NCBI GenBank assembly: GCA_910586675.1 | Contig: CAJUJO010000012.1 | Span: forward strand, 1-42,925 | From: an uncultured Christensenellaceae bacterium | GTDB taxonomy: Bacteria > Bacillota > Clostridia > Christensenellales > Borkfalkiaceae | Direction: 5' to 3' | DNA length: 42,925 bases | In this document: in pieces, positions 32,338-40,000 of the stretch | Layout of the letters: every line of letters starts with the position of its first letter | Numbering within the stretch: the stretch's first letter is position 1 | Made by a program: the position numbers and the translations under genes | Notes under the pieces: generated by a model | Database searches by the model: none | The model's input: the letters and a program-made list of their open reading frames with translations, nothing else | What the model was told of the DNA's origin: nothing

Positions 32338-32361
32338 AAACGTGCTATAATAAGCACGTTT
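32338..32361 (+). promoter_or_regulatory. palindromic operator over the -10 box of sufCB
   Basis: AAACGTGCT (32338-32346), spacer ATAATA, AGCACGTTT (32353-32361) is a perfect 9-bp inverted repeat. TATAAT (32346-32351) lies at its centre. No good -35 hexamer is found 17 bases upstream (TATACT). A dimeric regulator bound here would block RNA polymerase; an iron-sulfur-sensing regulator is the obvious guess but is inference. Confidence 0.6.
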
Positions 32362-32405
32362 CTGCGGTATATAAAAGCGGAAACGTTTTTACGCAAGGAG
32401 TAGGT

Positions 32406-33131
32406 ATGCTGGAATTGAAAAATATCTGTTATTCCGTAACCGAAGGGGGGCGGGAAAAGCAGATTCTGCGCGACGTGTCGCTGAAAATAGACGAGCGGTT
32501 CGCGGCGATCACCGGGCCGAACGGGAGCGGAAAGAGCACGCTCGCAAAAATCATCGCGGGGATCCTGCGCCCCACGAGCGGGAGTATTTTGCTGGACGGC
32601 GAGGACGTTACCGCATGCTCCGTAACCGAGCGCGCCAATAAGGGAATTTCGTTCGCCTTTCAGCAGCCGGTGCGCTTTAAGGGCATCACCGTAAAGGATT
32701 TGATTTCCCTCGCGGCGGGCAAAAAAATAACGGTAACCGAGGCGTGCTCTTACCTTTCCGAGGTAGGGCTTTGCGCGCGCGATTATATCGATAGGGAAGT
32801 CAGCGCTTCTCTTTCGGGCGGGGAATTGAAGCGTATCGAGATTGCAACCGTCCTCGCGAGGGGAACGCGCCTTTCCGTGTTCGACGAGCCGGAAGCGGGC
32901 ATCGACCTTTGGAGCTTCAACAGCCTCATTTCCGTATTCGAGAAGATGTACAAGCGCACGAAGGGCAGCATCGTCATCATCTCTCATCAGGAGCGCATTT
33001 TAAGTATTGCCGATAAAATCGTCGTCGTGGCGAACGGACGGGTGGAGAAGGAAGGCGCGCGCGAGCAGATCCTTCCCTCTATCTTAGGGACTAACGCATG
33101 CCGCGCGCTGACGGACAAAATGGAGGTGTAA
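32406..33131 (+). CDS. sufC: SufC-type ABC ATPase of the minimal SUF/SMS system
   Basis: A 241-residue soluble ABC ATPase with Walker A TGPNGSGKST, Q-loop FAFQQPV, signature LSGGELKRIEI, Walker B LSVFDEPEAGID and ISHQE. FDEPEAGID followed by WSFNSL is the SufC-specific form rather than that of transporters. SufC dimers drive conformational change in the SufB(D) scaffold during Fe-S cluster assembly. AAGGAG precedes the ATG. The gene is followed after one base by the SufB-like scaffold gene, and no sufS, sufU or sufD lies nearby, the arrangement of the two-gene SMS type. Confidence 0.93.
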   Translation: MLELKNICYSVTEGGREKQILRDVSLKIDERFAAITGPNGSGKSTLAKIIAGILRPTSGSILLDGEDVTACSVTERANKGISFAFQQPVRFKGITVKDLISLAAGKKITVTEACSYLSEVGLCARDYIDREVSASLSGGELKRIEIATVLARGTRLSVFDEPEAGIDLWSFNSLISVFEKMYKRTKGSIVIISHQERILSIADKIVVVANGRVEKEGAREQILPSILGTNACRALTDKMEV

Positions 33132-33132
33132 G

Positions 33133-34053
33133 GTGGACGAGCTGGAAAAAATGCTTTTAATGCAGGTCGCCGATTTGCACAAAGTACCCGACGGCGCTTA
33201 CAATATTCGCAGCAACGGCGGAAGCGGCGGGCGGCGGAGCACGGAAAATATCGTCATATCCAACCGCACGGACGGGAAATCCGGAATCGATATTACGGTG
33301 AAGGCCGGCACGAAGAACGAGAGCGTGCATATCCCCGTCGTTATCACAAAGGGCGATTACAAGGAAACGGTGTATAACGATTTCTATATCGGCGCGGGCG
33401 CGGACGTGCTCATCATCGCGGGGTGCGGCATTCACAACTGCGGGGTGGAGCAGGCGGAGCACAGCGGCGTGCATACCTTTCATTTGGGGAAGGACGCAAA
33501 AGTGCGCTATGTGGAAAAGCACTACGGCGAAGGCGACGGCAACGGTGAAAACGTGATGAACCCTTCCACCGTCGTTTATCTGGAAGAGGGCGCGCGGCTG
33601 GAAATGGAGACGACGCAGATAAAGGGCATCGACTCTACCGTGCGCACCACGCGCGCAAAGCTGAAAAAGGGCGCCAATCTCGTCGTGCGGGAGAAGATTT
33701 ACACCCACGGAAAGCAGTTTGCAAAGACGGATTTTTGCGTAGACCTCGACGGAGAGGGCGCGGGCGCGGACGTCGTTTCCCGCTCGGTGGCGGCGGAGCA
33801 GTCCTCGCAGGAATTTGTCTCCCGCATCAACGGCAACGCCAAGTGCAGCGGGCACACCGAGTGCGACGCCATCATCATGGACGGCGCAAGGGTAACCGCC
33901 GTGCCCGAGCTTACGGCAAACTGCGTGGACGCCGAACTCATTCACGAAGCGGCGATTGGCAAGATCGCGGGCGAGCAGCTTATTAAGTTGATGACGCTCG
34001 GACTTACCGAGCAGCAGGCGGAAGAGCAGATCATAAAGGGCTTTTTGAGTTGA
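33133..34053 (+). CDS. sufB: SufB/SufD-like Fe-S scaffold of the minimal SUF/SMS system
   Basis: A 306-residue beta-helix scaffold, shorter than classical SufB (about 470-490) because the N-terminal extension is missing, as in SMS-type proteins. GHTECDAIIMD holds a cysteine at the place of the catalytic SufB cysteine, and AELIHEAAIGKIAGEQL is the conserved C-terminal H-E-A block; the end is LTEQQAEEQIIKGFLS. It assembles Fe-S clusters with SufC. The start is GTG with GGAGG upstream inside the sufC end. Fe-S supply fits the many cluster enzymes nearby (fumarase, three radical SAM proteins). Confidence 0.9.
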   Translation: MDELEKMLLMQVADLHKVPDGAYNIRSNGGSGGRRSTENIVISNRTDGKSGIDITVKAGTKNESVHIPVVITKGDYKETVYNDFYIGAGADVLIIAGCGIHNCGVEQAEHSGVHTFHLGKDAKVRYVEKHYGEGDGNGENVMNPSTVVYLEEGARLEMETTQIKGIDSTVRTTRAKLKKGANLVVREKIYTHGKQFAKTDFCVDLDGEGAGADVVSRSVAAEQSSQEFVSRINGNAKCSGHTECDAIIMDGARVTAVPELTANCVDAELIHEAAIGKIAGEQLIKLMTLGLTEQQAEEQIIKGFLS

Positions 34054-34058
34054 AACGC

Positions 34059-34087
34059 TTGCAGTAGAACAAAAAAGTTGATATAAT
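34059..34087 (+). promoter_or_regulatory. promoter of the hydrogenase-regulator/ABC operon
   Basis: TTGCAG (34059-34064), 17 bases, TATAAT (34082-34087) with an extended TGA before it. Transcription should start near 34094. Confidence 0.7.
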
Positions 34088-34093
34088 ACAATC

Positions 34094-34202
34094 GCCTGAG
34101 CGGAAAGAACGGTCTGACCGTAAAGGGGTGAAACGGAATTTTTACGCGGGGAGTGCCGCGCTTTTCCCTTTGCCCGTATATTCGGGCAAAGGGAGTTTTT
34201 TT
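34094..34202 (+). promoter_or_regulatory. structured leader with terminator that also hides the ribosome binding site (candidate riboswitch/attenuator)
   Basis: The ~109-base leader folds into ACGGT-CTG-ACCGT (34109-34121), CGCGG/CCGCG (34145-34160) and a 12-bp hairpin TCCCTTTGCCCG / CGGGCAAAGGGA (34165-34194) followed by G and seven T (34196-34202); ATG begins at 34203. The only ribosome binding site, AGGGAG, is the 3' arm of this hairpin. AAAGGGG (34122-34128) can pair with CCCTTT of the 5' arm and would serve as anti-terminator. The aptamer part matches no riboswitch class I can recall. Confidence 0.6.
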
Positions 34203-34451
34203 ATGGAAGAAAACAGATTGTGCGTGTTGTCCGCTGTCGTGGAGGACAGGTCAAGCGCGGGAAAACTAAACGAATACCTCTCCGAATACGGCGAATATAT
34301 CGTCGGAAGAATGGGGATTCCTTACCGAGAGAGGGGCGTTTCCGTGCTGTGCGTGGTGCTCGATGCGCCCGCGGCGGCGGTTAACGCGCTCACGGGAAAA
34401 ATCGGTAGCTTGAACGGCGTAACGGCAAAGACGCTGTTCGGAAAAATGTAA
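34203..34451 (+). CDS. iron-only hydrogenase system regulator (TM1266 family)
   Basis: An 82-residue ferredoxin-fold (NikR C-domain/ACT-like) protein. VVEDRSSAGKLNEYLSEYG, IVGRMGIPYRERGVSV and LDAPAAAVNALTGKIGSLNGVTAKTLF are the TIGR03959/TM1266 family blocks. The family is found near [FeFe]-hydrogenase maturation genes and is thought to sense a ligand; no DNA-binding part is present. Here no hydrogenase gene is nearby; instead an ABC importer follows after ten bases. The ATG directly follows the terminator T-run, so expression depends on the leader. Confidence 0.9.
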   Translation: MEENRLCVLSAVVEDRSSAGKLNEYLSEYGEYIVGRMGIPYRERGVSVLCVVLDAPAAAVNALTGKIGSLNGVTAKTLFGKM

Positions 34452-34461
34452 GGAGATTAAC

Positions 34462-35460
34462 ATGAAAAAGAGTTTATTTTCGGCTTGCGCGCTGCTTTCC
34501 TGCGCGCTCGCCTTCGGTGCGGCTTCGTGCGGAAAGGCGGAACAGGCGAAGTATACGGTATACGCGCCCGACGGCGCGACGGCGCTCGCGCTCGCAAACG
34601 CCATTTCGGCGGGCGGCGATCCCTTCGATTACCGCATCATTGACGCATCTACCATCGCCGCGCAAGTTACGGGGAATAACCCCGCCGCAGACTTTTGCGT
34701 GATGCCCGTCAATCTTGCGAGCAAACTGCTCGGCACGGGCGAAAACTATCGGTTGCTCGGCACGGTAACGAACGGAAATTTCTACTTTCTCACGGCGGCG
34801 GAGAGCGTTTCCATCACGCCCGATAACCTTTCGCAGGCGCTCGTTGGCAAAACGGTGGGCGTCGTCCAACTCAGCAACGTACCCGGGCTCACCTTTCAGT
34901 CGGTACTCGGCGAGAATGGCATTCCCTATTCTCTGATGGGCAACGACGGCGCGGCGCTTCCCGATAAAGTCAATCTAAAAGGGGTGGAAGCCGCGAATAT
35001 CACGCCTGCGGGCGCCGATTATTACCTCTGCCCCGAGCCCGACGTCAGCGCGAAAATTAAGGGCACGAACGGAAAACTGAAATACGCGGGCAGCTTGCAG
35101 GAGCTGTACGGCGGGGGAGAGGGCTATCCGCAGGCGGTGCTCGTCGCAAAAAAATCGGTAACGGAAGGGGATAAAGGCGCGGTGCAAGCGCTCGTGTCCT
35201 ATTTCGAGGGGAGCGCGGAATATCTCGCGCAGGCGGAGCCGAAGGAAATTCTTTCCCTGCTTGCGGGAAAGCGCACGGAGGGGCTTGCGCCCGCGTTTAC
35301 GGAAGCTACGCTCACTGCGGAGGTCGTCGCTCGCTGTTCGGTGCGCTATACGCCCGCGCGGGAGTGCAAAGCGCGCATCGACGGATTTCTTTCCAAACTC
35401 ATCGCGGTAAACGGAAATTTCGCAAACGCCGTCGCCGAAGAATTTTATTATATGGGGTAA
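34462..35460 (+). CDS. ABC importer substrate-binding lipoprotein (NMT1/SsuA-like)
   Basis: A 332-residue protein with a signal peptide ending in GAASC (probable lipidated C23). APDGATALALANAI, ADFCVMPVNLASKLL, GKTVGVVQLSNVPGLTFQSVL and GVEAANITPAGADYYLCPEP follow the two-lobed plan of NMT1/THI5- and nitrate/sulfonate-type binding proteins. The ligand cannot be read from sequence; thiamine precursors, sulfonates or similar small organic compounds are the usual choices. GGAG precedes the ATG. Partner of the permease and ATPase that follow. Confidence 0.82.
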   Translation: MKKSLFSACALLSCALAFGAASCGKAEQAKYTVYAPDGATALALANAISAGGDPFDYRIIDASTIAAQVTGNNPAADFCVMPVNLASKLLGTGENYRLLGTVTNGNFYFLTAAESVSITPDNLSQALVGKTVGVVQLSNVPGLTFQSVLGENGIPYSLMGNDGAALPDKVNLKGVEAANITPAGADYYLCPEPDVSAKIKGTNGKLKYAGSLQELYGGGEGYPQAVLVAKKSVTEGDKGAVQALVSYFEGSAEYLAQAEPKEILSLLAGKRTEGLAPAFTEATLTAEVVARCSVRYTPARECKARIDGFLSKLIAVNGNFANAVAEEFYYMG

Positions 35461-35463
35461 CCG

Positions 35464-36204
35464 TTGAAAAAGAATCTTCTGTTTTCCGTTCTTGCGCTCG
35501 CGCTGCTTTGGGTGGGGTGGATTATCGCCTACTTTGCAATCGGGAACGCGTATATCCTGCCTTCTTTTTGGGAAACGCTTCGCGCGGCGGGCTTGCTCTT
35601 CGCGCGGGCGGATTTTTGGGCGGCGTTCGGAAACACGTTTCTGCGCACGCTGTGGGCGTTTCTCGCTTCCTTTGCGGTGGGAGTGCTGTGCGCCGTGCCC
35701 GCGCGCCTGTTTCCGCGCCTTCGCGCCTTTCTCGCTCCCGTCGTCTCCGTGCTCCGCACGCTCCCGACGATGGCGGTTATTCTGATTTTACTGCTCTGGA
35801 CGTCGCCCGCCGCCGCGCCCGTCGTCGTGGTCTCGCTCGTGCTTGCGCCCGCCGTCTATTCCGCCGCGCTTACCGCGCTGGACGGAGCGGGGGAGGAATA
35901 CGGAGAGCTTGCCGCGGCGTACGGCGTAAGCAAAAAACGCCTTGTTTTACAGATGTACTTACCGCTCGCCGCGCCCGCGCTTCTTTCGCAGGCGGGTGCG
36001 ATACTTTCCATGGGGCTTAAAATTACCGTATCTGCGGAGGTGCTCGCCTCCACCTACCGCAGTCTCGGCTATATGATGCAAAATGCCAAGCTCGCCGTGG
36101 AGATGCCCGAGCTCCTCGCTTTAACGCTGCTTGCCGTTTTACTCGGCTTCCTGCTCGAAGGCGCATGCGCGTTGATTTCCAAAAAGGCGGTGAAGCGTGC
36201 ATGA
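35464..36204 (+). CDS. ABC importer permease (NitT/TauT type)
   Basis: A 246-residue membrane protein with about six helices. FGNTFLRTLWAFLASFAVG begins the core, VLRTLPTMAVILILLLWT and the EAA loop EEYGELAAAYGVSKKRLVLQMYLPLAAPALL (quoted by its span about 140-170) are typical of SsuC/ThiX-like permeases. It forms the channel for the substrate delivered by the lipoprotein. The start is TTG (35464) three bases after the previous stop, and the stop overlaps the ATPase start. Confidence 0.88.
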   Translation: MKKNLLFSVLALALLWVGWIIAYFAIGNAYILPSFWETLRAAGLLFARADFWAAFGNTFLRTLWAFLASFAVGVLCAVPARLFPRLRAFLAPVVSVLRTLPTMAVILILLLWTSPAAAPVVVVSLVLAPAVYSAALTALDGAGEEYGELAAAYGVSKKRLVLQMYLPLAAPALLSQAGAILSMGLKITVSAEVLASTYRSLGYMMQNAKLAVEMPELLALTLLAVLLGFLLEGACALISKKAVKRA

Positions 36205-36875
36205 AACTTGTAAACGTAAATAAATCCTACGGCAAAACGCAAGTCTTGCGGGATTTGAACCTTGAAATCGAGGAAGGTAAAATCACCGCGATTTTGGGCG
36301 CGAGCGGCGCAGGTAAAACCACGCTTTTGAACGTGCTTGCCCGCCTGACACCGTTTGAAGGCGAACTTACGGAAGCGAAGCAATATTCTTATATTTTTCA
36401 AACGCCCAAGCTTTTGCCCAATCTCACGGCGGAAGGAAATCTAAAATTTGTACTCCCCAAAGAGCGTTGGGGGGATATTTCGGAAATGCTCGCCCGCGTC
36501 GGGCTTGCGGGCAAGGAAAATCGTTACCCGCGCGAGCTTTCGGGCGGGGAAGCGCAGCGGGTGGCGATTGCGCGCGCTTTTCTGTTCCCGCACGAGTTGC
36601 TCCTCATGGACGAGCCGTTTTCTTCGCTCGATCTCGGCTTAAAAAAAACGCTCCTTCCGCTCGTTTACGGGCTTTGGAAAGAGCGCGGCGGCACGGTCGT
36701 TTTTGTTACGCACGACGTGCACGAAGCCGCCCTGCTCGCGCACCGCGTCGTCGTGCTCGGCGGCGGGAAGGTTGCGGCGGATATCTCCGTTCCCGAACCC
36801 TTCTTGCGGGATTTTTTCGGTCGTTCCCGAACGGAAGAGCGGCTGTTCCGCCTGCTTGCGGGGGAAGAGGAATAA
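36201..36875 (+). CDS. ABC importer ATPase (NitT/TauT type)
   Basis: A 224-residue ATPase with Walker A LGASGAGKTT, Q-loop YIFQTPKLLPNLTAEGN, signature ELSGGEAQRVAIARA, Walker B LLLMDEPFSSLD and THDVHEA. It matches SsuB/TauB/ThiZ-type ATPases. The ATG lies inside the permease stop (ATGA) after a GGCGGTGAAG ribosome binding site. It completes a four-gene operon controlled by the structured leader and ended by a strong terminator. Confidence 0.92.
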   Translation: MKLVNVNKSYGKTQVLRDLNLEIEEGKITAILGASGAGKTTLLNVLARLTPFEGELTEAKQYSYIFQTPKLLPNLTAEGNLKFVLPKERWGDISEMLARVGLAGKENRYPRELSGGEAQRVAIARAFLFPHELLLMDEPFSSLDLGLKKTLLPLVYGLWKERGGTVVFVTHDVHEAALLAHRVVVLGGGKVAADISVPEPFLRDFFGRSRTEERLFRLLAGEEE

Positions 36876-36887
36876 CGAAAAACGGGC

Positions 36888-36917
36888 AAAAGCGCGCTTG
36901 ATAAAAGCGCGCTTTTT
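36888..36917 (+). terminator. terminator of the hydrogenase-regulator/ABC operon
   Basis: AAAAGCGCGCTT (36888-36899), loop GATAA, AAGCGCGCTTTT (36905-36916), T-run of six. Confidence 0.88.
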
Positions 36918-36990
36918 TATGGATTCGAGCAAAAAACGCCCGTTCATATGCCGTAAAATGCCGAAAAAACGGTTTTTTCGCGCAAAACGA

Positions 36991-37019
36991 TTGATTCTTG
37001 TAAAGGAAAGTGATAATAT
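36991..37019 (+). promoter_or_regulatory. promoter of the giant surface-protein gene
   Basis: TTGATT (36991-36996), 17 bases, TAATAT (37014-37019) with an extended TGA. The ~60-base leader contains a small hairpin AGGGG-TATG-CCCCT (37032-37045) and the ribosome binding site AAAGGA (37070-37075). Confidence 0.65.
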
Positions 37020-37085
37020 TATAGTAAGTAAGTTTAACTTGTAGGGGTATGCCCCTGCGAAAAAATTGCAAAGGACTTGTATTTT

Positions 37086-40000
37086 ATGAGAAGAAATTAC
37101 AAACCTCATAACACGACGGGGGGGGGGGCGCTCTTCTAATAGTTTTAAGTTGAAAATTACGCGCGCGGCGCTTCTGCCGCTGTGTTTTATATTGCTGTGC
37201 GCATGTGTGCTGCTTGCTGCGCCCTTCGGCGGGCGGAATGCGGGCGCGCTCAACAATACTACCGTGAATTCGGCGTATCGGATCGGGGAAAAGAAAGACG
37301 GAACTACGTTAACCGACCTGTACGACGCGACGCACGGTATTTTTGTTGCCGAAGCGGTGGAAAATTTATTTCATAAGATTACGGGCAACTCCGCCGCCAA
37401 TCTGAGCGACGTAACGGCTTACATCAACAACAATTTCGAAGGTTATACCAGCCCCAGTTTTACTCCTGTTAAGGGCGTGCAAATCTTCGGTTCCAAAGTA
37501 GTTACGGCGCCGACGGTCAACGCCAATGCGGGCAATTCCAATTTCGGTATCGTGTTAAAGTTAAAGGGCGAGGACTGGATGGTTACCTCCCTCACCATCG
37601 ATAACGACGGCAACCCGATTGCAACGTTAATGCTCGCCAACCCGACGAAGACCAAGCGCTTCCACAGCGATAACAGCCACGGGCAGACTACTGCCGCCCC
37701 GTCCAATATGTACAGTACGAGCGAGCTTCGCAAGACCTCGCTGCCGAGCCTGTATCCCGGATTTTCCTCGGGCGATTGGGCTCAGACCTACCTCGTACAG
37801 CCTGCCAAGATCAAGTATCAGGAACAGCAGAATATGACCTATTGGCCCTTCGGGTATGACGTGACGTCAAATGCATTGAATGGTTGGGGCACGGTTGCGA
37901 ACGACGCCTGGGGAACGCCGCTGAATGCGAATTATACAAAACCGAGCTATAATTATCAAAATAAAGCGCATTATTCCGATTGGAAGGACGATTACATTTG
38001 GATTCCCAGCTTTACGGAAATGATTCCGAAGGTGGCTTGCAACACGTTAAGCATTTGGAGTTTGACAGCTAATCAAATGTCATTTGGCACAGGTATGAGC
38101 AACCTAGTCGCTTGGACCCGTTCCGGGCAATATGCGTTCAAGACTTCTTCAACTAATCTGGAAGCAATTACCGCTAACGGCAGTAATACCGGCGGGATTC
38201 CTACCAGCGCGCTTTACGTCCGCCCCGCTATCCACTTAAATCTTGCAAAAGTTGCGGAGGACGCCGCGAAGGTGATAGAAAAGCCCACGCAGCCTGCGGG
38301 AACGGTTTATAATTATAGCGGATTAGAACAGACGCTTGATTTGACGGACTTTACCAACTATTCCGCCGATTATATCAATGCGGTTTCGGTTGCCCGTTCG
38401 GGAGGAAACGCATATGCCGCGCCTTCCGTCGTTGCGGCGGTTGCGCCCGCAACAAACGCTTCCAAGTTAAAATTTACGGATGCGGGAACTTATGAAATCA
38501 AATTACAGGCGACTTCGTGCACGCTTCCGAGCGGCGTGGTGCGTAATCACGTGTGGTCGGATAAAACGCCTTCCACAACGGGGAAGGAAACAACGGTAAA
38601 CGCGACCGTTAAAAAGCGAAAGATTGCAGTGCCGTCGTTTACGACTACGACGGGCGAAAAGGAATACACGGGCTCGAAGCTTACCTTCGCCGTGCCCGAC
38701 TATCCGAACGAAAACATTGCCGCAACTGCGACGGAAGCCTATCCGCGCGCGGCGCTCGAAACGGTGGTAAAGCGTACGGTAAACGGCGTGAACGCGGCTT
38801 ATACCGACGATTTCACGTACAACACGGCGGATAATCCCAAGGGGTTGGAAATCGGCGCGACGGAAGCGGGGCTGTACAGCTTGACCTTCAAGATAAAGGA
38901 TACGGCGAACTACGAATGGTCGGGCGGAACGGACGATGTCGCGGATAAAACGGCTTCGTTCAAGATAAAGCCGAAGCAGCTTACGATTACGTACGAGACG
39001 ACGGAAGAGAACGACGCACTGAGCTGGTCGGCGGATAAAGATGACAGCAAGGCGACGTTCACGATAAGCGGACTTGTGAGCGGCGATAGCGTGGGCGTGA
39101 AGCTGAAACTTTCCAAGGAGAACGACGCGGGTTGGAGCGCGGAAGCACAAGCGGGCGCGGCGACGGACGGCAGCGGGAATCTGGAAGCCGTTTTGGACAA
39201 GAGCGTATTCGGCGGAAGTTATAAAATAGGCTCCTATCCCATCACGTTTGAAATCACGGGCAGCGAAGCGGACAATCTGAATTACTCTTTGGAAACGGCA
39301 CTGAACGGGTGGACGAAAAAGCTGGTGATTTCGGCGGCGGGCGCGGGGCTGAGCAGTTACGATTGGTTTTACACCAAGGACGGCGCGGATGAAACGGCGG
39401 TGCCCGCGGGAGCAAGTCCGTTTGAAGTGAGCTACGAATACAACGGCGCGACGGGGACGGGCGCGGTATACGAGCTGCGGATAGACGATAAGGATTTTGC
39501 AGACGCGCATATCGCAATCGATACGAGCAAATATACGAACGGGTACGACGGGATCAGAGCGAGCGCGGCGGGAGAATACACGGCGAAAGTCGCGTTGAAA
39601 GCGGATACGGGGTACGAGTTTACGCTGTCGGACGGAAGCAAGTCGTCTACGATGGACGTAGAACTGAAATGGAAAATCAAGAAAGCGGCGATAGACACGG
39701 CAGCGATCAAATGGACGTGGACGGACGTAGACGGAAAGACGGGCGAATACGACGCGGCGGAAGGTTTGCCCTGGTACGGAAGCAGCTACACGCTAACGCT
39801 TTCCGGCTTGCCGTCAGGGGTAACGGTAAAGAATCCGACGACGACGGGGTACAGGAACAACAAAAAGAAGTATATCGGAAACTACACGGCGGAGTGCCTG
39901 GGAATCGATTACGACGAGGATAACTACGAAGAGATTCCTGCGAGCGTGCTGAATCTGGACTGGAAAATCGTCAAGGGCAAGATCGTGATAAAGAGCGGGA

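Noticed and set aside
34094..34202. TPP riboswitch before the regulator/ABC operon
   Set aside because: GGGGTG occurs, but the CTGAGA and CTGATC cores and the GCGTAGGGA end are missing.
34203..34205. A separate strong ribosome binding site for the TM1266-type gene outside the hairpin
   Set aside because: The seven bases before ATG are all T and the only purine-rich stretch is the hairpin's 3' arm.
37150..37152. TTG at 37150 as the real start of the giant gene, making the G tract irrelevant
   Set aside because: It lacks a ribosome binding site and would remove the basic part of the signal peptide, while ATG 37086 has AAAGGA and a matching promoter. It cannot be fully excluded and might give low basal expression.
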